The position numbers were made by a program, and so were the translations under genes. Below are positions 1 through 11,937 of a DNA stretch of 64,000 nt, piece by piece. Origin of the DNA: Prosapia bicincta (Eukaryota; Arthropoda; Insecta; Hemiptera; Cercopidae); contig JBAIZL010000008.1 of NCBI GenBank assembly GCA_036971475.1, positions 6,495,501-6,559,500 on the forward strand, given 5' to 3'. Position 1 is the stretch's first letter, and every line of letters begins with the position of its first letter. The notes under the pieces were generated by a model. The model saw only the letters and a program-made list of their open reading frames with translations, ran no database searches and was not told where the DNA came from.

Positions 1-678
1 TACCCATTTGTTATTGTAAAATGCTTGATACATGTATTTAATACAACAGGGTACAGTCAAACGCTTCTACTAGAGTCATTCACAAAGTTTGAACGATTGC
101 TGTCTATGGTAAATAATTTATCTTAATTATTAAAGATCAATACTACACATTGTGACATTGAATAGATATCAGCCAGATTTATTGTTATATGTGCTTTAAT
201 TATGCTTTCTGTGATGGGCATGTAACCTAACTCTTTTGGGGACCAGGAAGTTATTTAATAAGATCAAATGCACACTTGTTTCCTTGAGAAATAACCTTTT
301 TCAAACTTGCAGTTTTTGTGTTATACATCTTGAGGTCTTTTTATAGATTACTACTTTTGGTATTGTTTGGTAAAAAAAAGCCCCTACTTAACTGATATTT
401 TTCAGCAGACACATTTTGCAATAGGTCAGTGCATTGTTCAATGCTGTGAGTCACATTGAAGTCTTGTCCGTGACTCCGCATTGAACAATGCACTGACCTA
501 GTGCAAAACAAGTCCGCTGAAAAATATCAGTAGGTAGTGGGTTTTTTAGCCAAGTGATACCAAAAGTAGTAACACATTTTAATTGTTAAAAATGTTGACA
601 AGGACAAATTTCTATAATTCTGTAGAAGTGCAAAATACCTTAAGTAATAAGAAAGTTAAATAGAAATGTATCAATTAC
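1..678. other. Intron 3 of the N4BP2-like gene (partial)
   Basis: This stretch lies downstream, on the minus strand, of the splice donor that ends exon 3, so it should be intronic. Apart from the foldback MITE at 348-572 I see no exon, RNA gene or known repeat in it. The exons encoding the Smr end of the protein should lie beyond position 1. Confidence 0.6.
348..572. mobile_element. Foldback MITE, family M1 (225 bp)
   Basis: The left arm starts TTACTACTTTTGG and the right arm ends CCAAAAGTAGTAA. The arms stay complementary for about 95 bases each and meet around a motif reading GCACTGACCTA. There is no coding capacity. A diverged relative lies at 47625-47811, with the same central motif and the same Lys-codon-like runs next to GCCAAG. 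No convincing target-site duplication was found, so the superfamily is not assigned. Confidence 0.75.
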
Positions 679-801
679 CTTCTTTTATCATTGCATCTAT
701 CATATCTTGTTGTCGGTCTGTTTGTTGTTGAATTGAATCCACAACGTAGCAATATAACTGCCATGCCAAAGAAATAGGTATATCAATAAGAGAAGACTCT
801 T
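679..801 (-). CDS. N4BP2: N4BP2-like gene, exon 3
   Basis: A minus-strand exon is bounded by an acceptor (polypyrimidine tract then TGTAG, AG at 803-802) and a donor (GAAG|GTAATT, GT at 678-677). It enters in phase 1, matching the phase-1 end of exon 2, and reads 41 codons without a stop: an acidic start, a segment ISLAWQLYCYVVDSIQ, and a helical Gln/Asp-rich end. It leaves in phase 1, so coding continues to the left. In N4BP2-type proteins this position precedes the DUF1771/Smr region, which is not in the window. The exon is too short for an ORF scan and was found from its splice sites. Phase agreement on both sides is the main support. Confidence 0.7.
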
Positions 802-978
802 CTACATCAAACAAAAACAAATATAACAAATAAGTGCACTTATTGATAAAAGTGAATGATAGGGGTTAATTATAATACAATAAAAAATAATATTATGGAT
901 AATATTTAATTTAAGTTTTAACTTCTACAATTAATTGATAGAATGTTCACTACCCTAAAAGTGACGGTAGTAGAGAAA

Positions 979-1172
979 TCTATACTAATATATAAAAATC
1001 TAATGGTGTCTGTGTGTGTTACACAATCACGTAAAAATTACTTTGCGCATTGAGCTGAAATTTTACATAGACATTCATAGAGTCCCTGGTTAACACATAG
1101 GCCTATTTTTATTTAGAAATTCCATCAGGGCACTGCTCCACGGGCCTTGAAAACCTCCTTAACACTTAATTT
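979..1172 (+). mobile_element. Helitron-like fragment
   Basis: It begins TCTATACTAATATATAAA, a terminus typical of many insect non-autonomous Helitrons, and continues through a TGTCTGTGTGTG stretch and a CAATCACGTAAAAA motif. A second truncated copy of the same start lies at 1401-1475, and a copy of the inner part lies at 2432-2555. No 3' hairpin with CTRR was located, so the assignment rests on the 5' end and the repeat relationship. Confidence 0.45.
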
Positions 1173-1400
1173 TCTATACACCATTTAATACTTAACCTAA
1201 TCATCTGATAATTACCTGTAACAATCACTTCTATTAACATTCAAACAGTTGATAGTAATTGTTGTGATTGTTGCAACTAACATCTTTCGAGGTTAGTTAT
1301 AAGTTACTTTACAAATGTTGTGTTACATTGTTTTTCCTTCCCTTGGTTTTCAAGACAATAATCAATAACTTTATAGTTTGATAAATTTATTGGAAACTAA

Positions 1401-1475
1401 TCTATACTATTATATAAAAATCAAATGCTGTCTGCATGTGTGTATTACTCAATCACGTAAAAACTACTGGACCCA
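1401..1475 (+). mobile_element. Helitron-like 5' end fragment
   Basis: It starts TCTATACTATTATATAAA and repeats the opening of the fragment at 979, including TCAATCACGTAAAAA. The similarity stops after about 75 bases, which indicates truncation or a deletion derivative. Confidence 0.4.
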
Positions 1476-1710
1476 AGATCCCACATGTTCGATTTTAGCA
1501 AACAAAAATATATTGGGTGACAAAGAAAGTCATCAGAGGTACAAACAAAATTATAATAACTCTCTCTCGCGCCTTTTAAGTTTACAATTTTGGAAAAATG
1601 TAATTACCCCCAAACGTGGTATTAATAGTGCTGGTAAAAATTCACATTGCCCCACCCCCAATACAATGTATATAAAATGAATCAAAAACATGCCCTGAAG
1701 CTATAATGAC

Positions 1711-1950
1711 AATTATTGTTTTTAATCACTTAAACAATAGTTTATGACTATCCGAACTTTAAATTTAGTAAATTTGTCTCCACTGGGAGAAGACACTGAT
1801 GAAGATCGGCACATAGCGATCGAAAACGTTCTATCTTAGTAAGTTTTAACAAATTTACTAAATTTAAAGTTCGGATAGTCAAACTATTGTTTAAGTGATT
1901 AATAAGATTCACCGAACGTAATGGACTACAAAATTCAAGAATTATTGTTT
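1711..1950. mobile_element. PLE-type foldback, family alpha, with 11-bp TSD
   Basis: The insertion 1722-1939 is flanked by the direct repeat AATTATTGTTT (1711-1721 and 1940-1950). Its arms (1722-1777 and 1849-1900) are inverted copies. They surround a 71-base unpaired centre that holds a hammerhead-like core. A 39-base tail (1901-1939, starting AATAAGATTCACC) follows the right arm only. Pieces of the same tail recur at about 11485-11530 and 40107-40145 and, inverted, at about 44184-44235. Palindromic organisation, variable-length TSD and one-sided tail match 5'-truncated Penelope-like elements. Confidence 0.75.
1790..1837 (+). ncRNA. Candidate type I hammerhead ribozyme
   Basis: Reading 5' to 3', helix I 5' strand is AAGACA (1790-1795). 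The core CTGATGA is at 1796-1802. Helix II is GATCG (1804-1808) with CGATC (1817-1821) and an 8-base loop. GAA follows at 1822-1824, helix III is self-complementary AACGTT (1825-1830), the cleavage-position base is C (1831), and helix I 3' strand is TATCTT (1832-1837), with one mismatch in six. One extra A (1803) sits between core and helix II. A helix III with no loop could only form between two molecules, as inferred for other hammerheads with minimal helix III. Activity is untested. Confidence 0.5.
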
Positions 1951-1984
1951 GTTATTGCCACAGAAGGTTAATTTTATATACCTA

Positions 1985-2245
1985 TGGAGTATCCAGTCAG
2001 GATAGATTTGGTTGTAATTTTATACGTTTAAACAAATGTACACATTTAAGGCTAGAGATCACGTGGCGAAGTATCACTGGGAAGTAGACGTTTAATTAGG
2101 TAATGATGTATAAAATTGCAACCAAATATCCTGACTGGACACTTTACAGGTCTATTTTAATATATGTAAATAGTCTTATAAAATTACAACCAAATATATT
2201 GTAACTGGATACTTTACAGGTAGGCCAACAATTAAATATATGTAT
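1985..2245. repeat. Dispersed repeat with 'TCCAGTCAGGATAGATTTGG' unit
   Basis: A unit reading roughly TACAACCAAAT, then CCTGACTGGATACTTTACAGGT, occurs here at least three times in both orientations. Related units occur at about 36355-36445 and 40985-41185. It may be a satellite-like component of a larger transposon; no coding capacity is seen. Confidence 0.5.
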
Positions 2246-2431
2246 ATGTAGTACAACACTCCGTTAATACGCGGACGTAGTACTTCTTATTACTCCAAAA
2301 TTACCCAACTTTAATTTGATAAAAATTTCATTTAATTCCCTGAGCGAGAGTTTTCATTATATTTTACATCCCTGATGACTTTCTGCGTCGCCCGGTATAA
2401 TGTCTTCCTTTATCAAACACATAGGAACAGG

Positions 2432-2555
2432 AAATAAATACCCGAAATTTTACATGTACATTCTTAGGGGCCCTGGTTTTCACACAGGCCTATTTTTATT
2501 TAGAAATCCATCAAGGGCACTGCCCCAATGGCCTTGGAAACTTCCTTAAGGGTAG
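2432..2555 (+). mobile_element. Helitron-like internal fragment
   Basis: This repeats the part of the 979-1172 fragment that runs from GAAATTTTACAT through CACAGGCCTATTTTTATTTAG to the TCAAGGGCACTGCCCC region. It is preceded by GCGTCGCCCGGTATAAT, a string often seen inside Helitron derivatives. It is too short to orient or classify further. Confidence 0.35.
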
Positions 2556-4452
2556 GTTTATAAACTTTATTTTGATATATTTACTGGGGTTTAATTTTAG
2601 TAAATTAAATTCAACCCAAATACAAATACAAATTCAATCAATACAAATAATCGTCAACCTCGTACGAAGGACGGGCTCTCTGCATACACATTTCTCTTTA
2701 CTATGGTTGAGAGAAGTCCAGTTCAACCAGAGTAAACAACAATATCTAATCTATCTACTCTTTCTTCACTTTCTTAAATCTGTATGCAAGTAGTAGACTT
2801 TTTATGACCCCAATAGTAGGTGTACAGGTGGTTACACACAAGTTGGCACAGCGACTACATAGGCGAAGGAAAGGGTAGTGAAAGCAAAAGACCGTTCCAC
2901 AGACATTATAATATGACGTATAGTATTTATATTACAATAATGTAGATTTGACAAGGCTATATTAGAATAAATATTATTTCATTTTATTTGCCGTATTAAC
3001 CAGATCATTTACACAAAGCTTTGAACAAATTTACTTATACTGTTTACTTATTTCTAAATGACTGCAACACCTGTAATTCATAGCAATGACCTTTGTTGTA
3101 ACACACACCACAAAAACCAATGTTTTTGAATATGGCAAGTATAGGTTTACGATCGTGCGCTAGCTTATAAGTGACCAGCTTTACTTCAAAATACACGACG
3201 CTGCACAAGTAATGACATAATCCCCCTATATCCTCTAACAGGGGCTTTCTGTCCTAATATTAACCTTACATATAAACCCCTTCCCCCCCCATTAAAATCG
3301 TTAAACTGGCTAATAACGTTAAAGCCTAACAAAAGGTATCGGAAAATCATACTCTACTACGCAATGCTCAACCCGACATTGCTTGTCAAAACTACATCAC
3401 CAGTGGATACTTTCTCATGCAGATGTCTTATAAGAGAATAGATTATAGAATGTAATCAAACTATATGTATTAATATAGGCGGTAATTATATATATTAGCT
3501 CTTTTTAAAATGAAAGAATAAAATATTTCTTATTGTACCATTACAGCAATACTTGAAAATCATCAATTTTGAGAATAAATTTGTTGCAAATTGTTTTTTA
3601 GGTTAATACCCTCTGGTGAGCCAAAATCAACCATCAAAATTACTTCTTAATCAGCAATTTCTAAAAATACCAGTATATAATTGATGACATTTAACTCATT
3701 GCTGATCTAATAACATGCCTACTGTGGACACTAGCGAGTACAAATTAATTCCTCGCATCAATTGAGTTGTATTTCACTACAAAAATATTCTGCCTTGAAA
3801 GCTCTAATTATTACATTTTTTTATATAGGTGTGATTATTTTATCCATTGTTTTGCACCTTAGTTTATTATTTCTTAATTGATTATTATGTATAATTATAA
3901 CTAGAAAAAATAAAACAAAAGTTACTTAAGGTTTGAAGTTTGCTTTAGATTCTAGGCTCCCACTATTATTGTTTATTTTGTATGTACACAAGAATACACT
4001 CATTATAAAAAAATATTTACACATATTTTTATACTATCAGTTATTAACACCAAGTAGAAGCTAGCTGAGCTTCTTTCACTCCAGTTTAGATAAAAACTGC
4101 TGAAGTATTATGTTTAAATATCTGACCGAACGTCAATTGGTCATAAATATCTTTCTTTATTTATGCTCTAAGTTTCAAGAGTCGATAAGTATCCCTTAGA
4201 AAACACAGACATCTAGGCTTGTGCAAGACATATAAATAATCTATGAATAAACTAGTTAACTAACATCTTCCAAATACTATATACAAAAGCCAAGAAAAAA
4301 TACTTATTACTACTTAAGGTTAATGTTAACTTAAGAAAATTGATTTGTACATCATTCAATTTTGAAACTTGAATACTTTCCAGGTAATTTAGTCATTTTA
4401 AAAGAAGTTTTGTAATGTAAAAATGTTGTAAATAAAATGCAATTCTAATTAC

Positions 4453-7400
4453 CTATCATATCCGGCAACAATGTACCTCCCAACTTCTCTTGAAGCTGCA
4501 AAATAAAATTTTTGTCAACAGTAAATTGGATTAGATCTTCATCCTCTTCTTCATCTCCTTCGTCCAGCAATTCACTGAAAATTTTACAATCTGAAGTTTC
4601 TTCTTTCAACACTGGTAATCCTTTTGCTTCTTCTTCTAAGTTTTCATTCCCAAAATGACTTGAATGCTGAGTATCTGGATTGGGCACTTGTTCTTCATTA
4701 ACACTCATCTTCACTCCAATACCATTAATATCTTCTGCTTTTTTCTCTAAATTCTGATTAATATTATCCTGTTGAGAATCTTCTTTTTTATAAAGATCAC
4801 GTTTTCTTTTCATGATTTTTAAAACATGTTCAGAATAATGGGACTCATCCAAAACAATATTTTTTTCTATTAATTCCTTTAACTCCAAATTTGATTCTTT
4901 TAATATTTGTTTTCTGTCACTTTTTGGAGTTTTTTTACGTGCACCAGTTGAGTTAATATTTACTTTATTTGTGTCCTGGTTTTTATCTGTTTCTTTAGAA
5001 ATGACATTCATACTCGCTGTATTTTGGTAGCCTTCAGGCAAGCTCACCTGGTCAGAATCTAACAACAAATCAAGAGCCCAATTTACATCCCCTTGGCATT
5101 TTTCTACTAATTCAAACAATGCTTCTCCTTGTAGTTGTGGGAATAAAGAAACAAGTTGGTCACGATTAATTTCACATTTATTTTCCATATCATTTGTCAT
5201 TGTTCCTTTGTCTAATAAGAGAACTGTTGACTTGACTTTTGTTGGATTGACAACAATACCCTCACAAATATTTCTGTTTTTACATGATAGAACTTTTTCA
5301 TTGTTGAAATCAACTTCTGTTAAATTTGATTCAAAATCTGTATAAGAAATGTTGGTTGACGAATCTGTCTTTTCTACTTCGTTAAATCTGTTGTCTCTTT
5401 TTGGAAATTCCCTTTGGGGTTTTGAAATTGTTTCCAAGTGTTCATCAACTACTGTTGTTTTAATTTCTTTACTTGTATTCCAAAGAGGTAAAGGATCACC
5501 AACTGTATCCCATAATAGCATTTCAGGTGAGGTTTCCATTGCTAAAGTTTGATAGCTGAAGACACTGTTCTTGAGCATTCTCTTTTTCGTATTTTGTCTG
5601 GCAGGTTTTGGACTAGAAACTTTATTAGTTCCAGCAAATATAGACATAAGATCTATTTCTGGCAACTCTTCTTCTACTACAGATAAACAAACACCATTAT
5701 CAGAATTGGGAGCTAAATTATAAACAGTGTCATGAACAAGTGTGTTTGAGCTTGGGACTTCAGATTCACTTATTTTTTCCAAGTGTTCATTTCTACCGCC
5801 AATATTACTACAGATTGATTCTAAATTATCAATTTTCTCAACTGTATTAGAACTTTTAATTGTGTTTATAGCATGATTTAAATTGGATACATTTATATCC
5901 AACATAAATCCTGATTCTTCTTTTAAATTGTTGTTACTTGAATTATCAATTAGGTTAATATGACCAACATTTAAATTATCAGCTGTACATGAATTATTTG
6001 CAGACTGGATAATATGCAGAGTGCCTTCACAATTGTCTGGTTTTAAATCTTGGTTAAACTCCTTAGATTTTATAGCAGTTTTCAATTCAGCGAAACAAGT
6101 TTCGGTTGGAGTTTCACTCTCCAACTGTTGATTAGATTGTAAAGATGTTTCACTATTTTCAATATTCTTCTCGCTGCCATAATCTGGATTAATACTGGAC
6201 ACAGGATCTGAAAAAAGAAACCCGTCTGAAGAATACATAACAAATTGTCTGCATGTATTTTCACTCATTTTTTTTTCTTGAGCAATGGTTTTGAATGGGA
6301 TTTGTTGAACATGATCAACATTTATAATAGTTTCATTTTCTTTAATATTACTTAATACTGAGTTTGTATTACCTCTCTCATTTACAATCCATGGACCAAA
6401 ATTAAGGTTGCTATTTTGAATGTAATTTTTATCATGAGTATCTTTTGGAACAATAGCATCATTATTATCTGTAACACACTGTTGATCATGGTTGATTTTA
6501 CTTTTTGATACATCTGCATTATCTTCTAAATTTGTTTTTACAGATTGAATCGATGATTTTATTGTGAACAAATAAGGGGAAATAACATCCTCTTCACTCT
6601 CTTGCTTTGTATTTTCTTTCTGTGAGCATGTTTCATATTTTGATTGAATATCATTTCGTATTTTATCTTTTCCAGTTAAAATATCATTGCTTTTATTAAG
6701 AAAATCAAATGAATTAATTATCGATTCAGAATTTACAAGTTCGTTTTCACGTAGTTCACCTTTAACTAATTTGTCAATTATCTCTTGATCTTTGAAATTT
6801 AAATTATCGAGATTTCTCTGAAATAATGATTCATCTACTTTATCCTGGTATAAACTCACATCCACTGGTTGAAAAAAACCTTTATAATTATTTACTGTTT
6901 TATCTATAGAACAATTTGGTTGTTTATATATTTCAGACACCCTTGAAGCATCACTAGAAATATTTGATTTTGAAGAAACAACATTCTTTGTATTGGTGCT
7001 TGATGAGTAACCGCTGGCAAAGTCACCCAGATTACTGTAACAAGAAGGTACTGAAGAATGATTTAAAACGTAGGTAACTTTTTCAGACTGTTGTTCTGTC
7101 AAATTGGTGTTTACCAAAGTAGAATTTTCATTTATTTTAGTGTTTTGTTCTTCTTTAATAGACACTTTATCAAAATTTAAGCTTTTGTAATAGTCACAAA
7201 GACCTTTAAATGTGTTTGAACCAGGTGTTAATTCAGGCAAAGGGAACTCCTGGGGTGGTGCAGAAGGGAAAATGGAAGAATCTCTATTATCAGGTAAACT
7301 TGAAATAACATTCACATCAGAAACAACCATCTTAGATTTTTTTTTACTTCTACAACCTCTTTTACTAACACTATTTGTAGGTTTTTTAATAGGTATTAGT

Positions 7401-8388
7401 TGCGGAGGAGCATTTGTTGGAGAATATTTTAGACCGTAATGATTAAGAATTGTTTCAGAAGTTATGTTTCTCTCATATCTGTCGAGCATGTTACGAATTG
7501 TTCTTTTATGGACATTATGAACATTCCGCTTTGAAAGTTCTTTATCATTGAATGCCCACCATGTTTCCGGTTCCAAAATTTCAAGGTCATAACCTTGAGC
7601 CACAGCCATTTCAGCGTAAGGTCTCATCTCCCACATTTGAGAATTGGTGTTATCTATAATAACCGGACTTCGGTTTTCCCTGAGTGCTATTAAAGCTCTT
7701 CTCTGGTTCCACGAATGAGCCTCTGGGAGTTTGTCTGGATTAAATGAATACTCTTTACCCACTTTGAAAAAACTGTCGGTACTTAGAATATGATCACCAA
7801 ATTTACTGATGTCTACAGACGTCTTTTTCATTATTGTTGTTGCCAAATAAGACTTTCCACTACCAGAGCACCCCCTAATTAAAATCAATACTTTGATGTT
7901 TTCTTTGATCAAAAACACAATCCTGTCAAATGAATTGGGAACCTTTTTTATAAGTTGGTATTTTTCGAAAAGTGGGTTTATTTTCTGACTTTCATCAGCT
8001 GTTTGACTTTGCGTAGGTTCTTTCTCATTAGGTTTCAATAGTGAAAAAAGAGATTTAAAATTCTTTATTAACGAATCTTCTAATAAATTTATTTCTGAAA
8101 AATTGTTTGATTTTACTTCATCATTTAAAAAGACAAATTCATTTTCTTCTTCAATAATAACATCGGCATCTTCATTTTCTTCGCCAACACTGCTATATGA
8201 TACTCTAATAGCGTCCATGCCTTCAGAAGCTGTATTCAAAATTTCCTCGTTACTAGATGATGAACAACTATTTTCTTCTTCACTTGTTTTTTCTAGTGAC
8301 AGAATCTCGTCTGGCTTAGGTGTAGGATTGTTCTGTATATCTCGAATGCCTTGCGATATGAGGAATAAATCATCTAATGCTCCATAGA
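4453..8388 (-). CDS. N4BP2: N4BP2-like gene, exon 2 (kinase domain)
   Basis: This large exon encodes about 1,311 codons of an N4BP2-type protein. The family joins CUE ubiquitin-binding domains to a P-loop polynucleotide-kinase-like domain and a C-terminal Smr nuclease domain. The exon starts after the acceptor TTTTTTCCAG (AG at 8390-8389), and its first residues (YGALDDLFLIS) finish the CUE begun in exon 1. The kinase-like domain has a Walker A motif GCSGSGKS (codons near 7876-7853), a DSFF element, an NRRAL stretch, VIIDNTNSQMWEMRPY and a WW-containing WWAFNDKELSKRN segment. A long Ser/Asn/Glu-rich, probably disordered middle follows. Near the end, DQLVSLFPQLQGEALF...CQGDVNWALDLLLD is a second CUE-like domain. 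The exon ends at ATAG|GTAATT. An apparent Met-led hydrophobic N-terminus just upstream (to 8446) is intron read-through. Confidence 0.88.
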
Positions 8389-9061
8389 CTGGAAAAAACA
8401 AACTGATCAAGAAAATTGTACTGATAACTGTTTTAAAAAGCATCATCTAACACGTTTTAATCAAAACCTATTATTTTTTAAAATTCTTTACACTGAAATT
8501 AAGAAATAAAAAATGGCTGTATTAAAAAATGAAAACAAATTAACAGAAGAATAAAATTTTAAAAAGTAAGAAGTTGAATTCAGAAAGAAATGTTTATACT
8601 TATCATTTCTTTACATTAATCTTTTTTTATATAATATTCTGTTGATATTCTAAAAGTTAACTATAAATCTAAGCAGAAATGCCCCGTAAATAACATACAA
8701 CATTATTAAATAATTTTTTAAAATAAAAAACAAACCTATTTCTATATAACAGAAATTAAGAAATTGTTTTAAAGTAAAAAAATTTCTTTTATGTCTTTTT
8801 AAAATTCTTATCAAAATGTAAAATTCAGGTACCTCTTTTGAGGCTGACACCTTGATGGATTTTTAGTTTTCTCTACTAATTAACACCAATTAAAACATCT
8901 TAAAGCATTACAGAAACAAAAATGTCTAAATGCTGAAAAGTTAACTTATATTCAGATATACATCTATATTTTATTACGCTACAGTACCAATTACATCACA
9001 TAATTAATTTGCTCTATCATTCCATTCACAACAATGGAATTGAATGGCAAAGGTTTTTTTG

Positions 9062-9110
9062 GTGCGCGTGCGTGCGTGTGTGTGTGTGTGTGTGTGTGTG
9101 CGTGCGCACA
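9062..9110. repeat. (GT)n microsatellite
   Basis: An imperfect GCGTGCGTGTGTG... tract of about 45 bases lies in otherwise featureless intron sequence. Confidence 0.9.
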
Positions 9111-9639
9111 ATAAAAACTAACACTTTTAAGATGTCAGTGAATAGTATACATATGAAGTATAGTATGTTATATTATACTATTATTTAGAAATTTGGAAAA
9201 AAAATCTTAACAATTCAAGGTCAAACTTATTTCTAAAATTTTTTTAAAGATGTCAAATTTGTTTCTTTGCAAGGTGACAACTACAAGGAACATGTTTGCT
9301 TTAAGGGTAACATGAAAAGCAGAATCATTAAGATGTTCCAAGTCTATATTTGGGTTACTGTTAGTATGTCTTTCTTAAGATGACTAAGAATTCATGACTT
9401 CATTTTTCTCAACAAAAATGAAAATGAGGATTGTGAACAGATAAGATCTATCTGAAATGAAGCTTCTCTAACCCGGTCTAATAGAAAAGTCTCTACCAAC
9501 TATCTGGAGATAGCTGGAGTACTGTATAAAGACAAAAAACCTCTTGTTCAAGGAATAGAATAAGATAATTGCTCATACGGACAAGGGTCATCACAATTGA
9601 TCTACTATCTTTCAGGTTCAAAGAAAAGTACTTCCTACC

Positions 9640-11326
9640 CTCCTAACTACGGATGGGCCGATTAAGATTCTCGATTCCAAGAATCATTGATTCTAATGGT
9701 ATTGAGGAATCGTTGATACCTGATTCTCCATTTGTTAAAGTATCGATCCCGATTCTTGTTTTTTTTACTGTTTTTGAGGAAAATAAACACCACAAAAATA
9801 TGTATGTGGTGTAATTTATAGGAAATATAATTAACTATCAACTATGTCTTAGTCAAGGATTAGTTGTTTTGAATGAATTAAACGATTAAAGCAAATGTTT
9901 ATCTGGGATCACGAAAATATTATTATTTGAGACGCAACAAAGACGATCTGAAACATTTCCAGTTAGTTTGTCACCGCTCTTCTCGCTCTGCTGTCTCATT
10001 CTCACTCAGGAAGGCTCGACACTCACTCTCTCTCTGGCCGCCAACACTTCATACATGTCGAAACGAAACACACAGTAAAGGTAATTCCAATTTCTCCAGT
10101 TATACAAACTGAAATGGCTATTACAGAAGTTATATTGTAATTGTGAACTGAAGGTTATATTTGTAATTTTAAATAAATCTTTACTTTTATATAATACAGT
10201 AAACTCTCAATTATCCGTGGGCGGATTAACTGGTTTGCGGATTATCCGGGGTCTGCCATTGTTTTACAAATATCCAATTTTTATTCCAGTCAGATTCATG
10301 TGTTTAAATTTCCAAATGGTGAATTACGACGTAAATACATATAAGGCTTAATAGAAGTTAAGATGAAGGGAATAGATATGTAAATATGTACGTACTAATT
10401 TTTACATTGAAAGGGAAACATCCCGACGCGGGTCAGCAAAATAAAAGGGGCGAGCAGACTACTGTATATAAGAGACAATGACAAACCTAATGTGTAATAT
10501 AAGATTGTAAACAAATGTCAGCTATCTCGGCTATAAATAGTCTAGGACGTGACATATGCATTATCCATGTCTGTCATATACATTATCGATCTTTATGACT
10601 TTGTGACACACGTGACACAAGTAAACACTGTGCGACAAAATGGTTCTCAAGAAACTTAGATCGCACATTAAAGGTAAATCAATGATCACAAAAAAACAGA
10701 CGTGACAGATTTTTTTGTTAAAAAGTGAAAGTATTATGTGTAAAGGAAATTACATATGTACATACGTACTTACTTTTGACATATACTTATGTACATATTG
10801 TAAATAGTTAGACATATAAATGTACATGTTATAATTCGTCAAATACATCGACATTTTAAATTATTTTCTGTATTTATTTTGTTCTCTGAAGATTATTTGT
10901 GAATTGCATTAACCGGTGTCATTATTTGTGTAACTTATGGTATAATAATCGATTATCGATCGTTTTGCGTATTCTTTGTTCATAGCGGATTATCCGGGGA
11001 ATAAGTTATCCGGCGTTGCCGGACCACCCTATTCCACGGATAATCGGGAGTTTACTGTATTCTGATATCCCAATATGAATGTCACCCTTTTAGAAATTCC
11101 TATTTATAAATAAAAAATTGAACGTTTTGTGTAGGCTATTACATTAAAATGTAAATTTTAAAAGGCTTCACCATATGACTAAGAGGTTAACTAAATTCAT
11201 TATTAGAGAATATCATGTAGGCCTATATAAATTGAAACAATCGAAAATCAACTTAAGAAAAATTTGAGAATTGAATTCAGAATCGGAATAAAAAGTTTTA
11301 GGTATCGGTCCTTCTTTACTCCTAAC
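9640..11326. mobile_element. hAT-type element with 8-bp TSD (9648-11318)
   Basis: The 8-base direct repeat CTCCTAAC (9640-9647 and 11319-11326) flanks ends reading TACGGATGGGCCGATTA on the left and, inverted, TAAAGAAGGACCGATAC on the right. An 8-bp TSD with short imperfect TIRs is the hAT signature. No transposase frame is seen; reading frames inside are short. A pogo-like MITE is inserted within it (10197-11057), so the hAT part alone is about 0.8 kb and non-autonomous. Confidence 0.75.
10195..11059. mobile_element. pogo/Tigger-like MITE (10197-11057), TA target
   Basis: The ends are CAGTAAACTCTCAATTATCC and, inverted, CAGTAAACTCCCGATTATCC, flanked by TA on both sides (10195-10196 and 11058-11059). 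This is the terminus style of pogo/Tigger elements, which duplicate TA. Inside, around 10640-10730, a fragment reads like the ITKKQTDVTDFFVKK tail of a Tigger-type transposase. The element is probably a deletion derivative of an autonomous copy. It is nested inside the hAT element 9648-11318. Confidence 0.75.
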
Positions 11327-11529
11327 AAATATAAGATAGTTATTGTACTAATTCATGTTAGTGGGTTATGTTGTTTGATTGGGATACCTTAAGGTAGGGG
11401 TTCCCAAACTCTTTGGTACCAAGCTCCTTATTCTTTAAATGAAAGTCTTACACGCCCATCTTCACTTATACAGTAAATAAATTAATCACTGATTAATAAG
11501 ATTCACCGAATGTAATGGACTACAAAATT

Positions 11530-11554
11530 CAATGCACGCACTCACACACACACA

Positions 11555-11600
<46 letters not shown>
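11530..11600. repeat. (CA)n microsatellite
   Basis: A CACACA tract with a few ACTCAC interruptions follows a fragment of the alpha-family PLE tail. A comparable (CA)n tract sits at 15630-15673, and both adjoin copies of the same 80-base AT-rich sequence. Confidence 0.9.
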
Positions 11601-11601
<1 letters not shown>

Positions 11602-11937
11602 CAATTTATTATTTTCTAAGTATTATTAAATTATGTGTTATTATAAAGAAATTATTCAAAATTATAAAAATTAAAAAATATATATATAAAAAAAATTACA
11701 ATTGGCGCCCAATGTGGGGCTCGATTATTGTGAGAGATAAACCATTCATCCTAATAAATAAGAAAAAAAGCACATAAAAAAATTTAATAACAATAAATTG
11801 AGTAAATTTATAAACAGTATTGAGGTTGTAAGTTATTAATCATTAAATCTGAGTACAGATAAATTTAATTGTTGAACTAAATTTTAAAAAGAAATTTTGA
11901 ATTTTTGTTTGTGTGAGAGGTAAGCAACATTTCAGGT

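Larger units (their letters stand above)
802..4452 (-). other. Intron 2 of the N4BP2-like gene
   Basis: The donor ATAG|GTAATT (GT at 4452-4451) pairs with the acceptor at 803-802. The intron holds Helitron-like fragments (979-1172, from 1401, 2432-2555), a PLE foldback (1722-1939) and a dispersed repeat (1985-2245). From about 2570 to 4440 I see only unique-looking AT-rich sequence with no supported gene. Short reading frames at 1378-1680 and 2572-2793 lie in repeats. Confidence 0.7.

Noticed and set aside
8389..8446. Signal peptide at the N-terminus of the large minus-strand frame
   Set aside because: The hydrophobic leader is intron sequence ahead of a clear acceptor; the real N-terminus is in exon 1.
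9927..10112. A 61-codon frame inside the hAT element as a gene
   Set aside because: Composition is non-descript, it is confined to a non-autonomous transposon, and no motif is visible.
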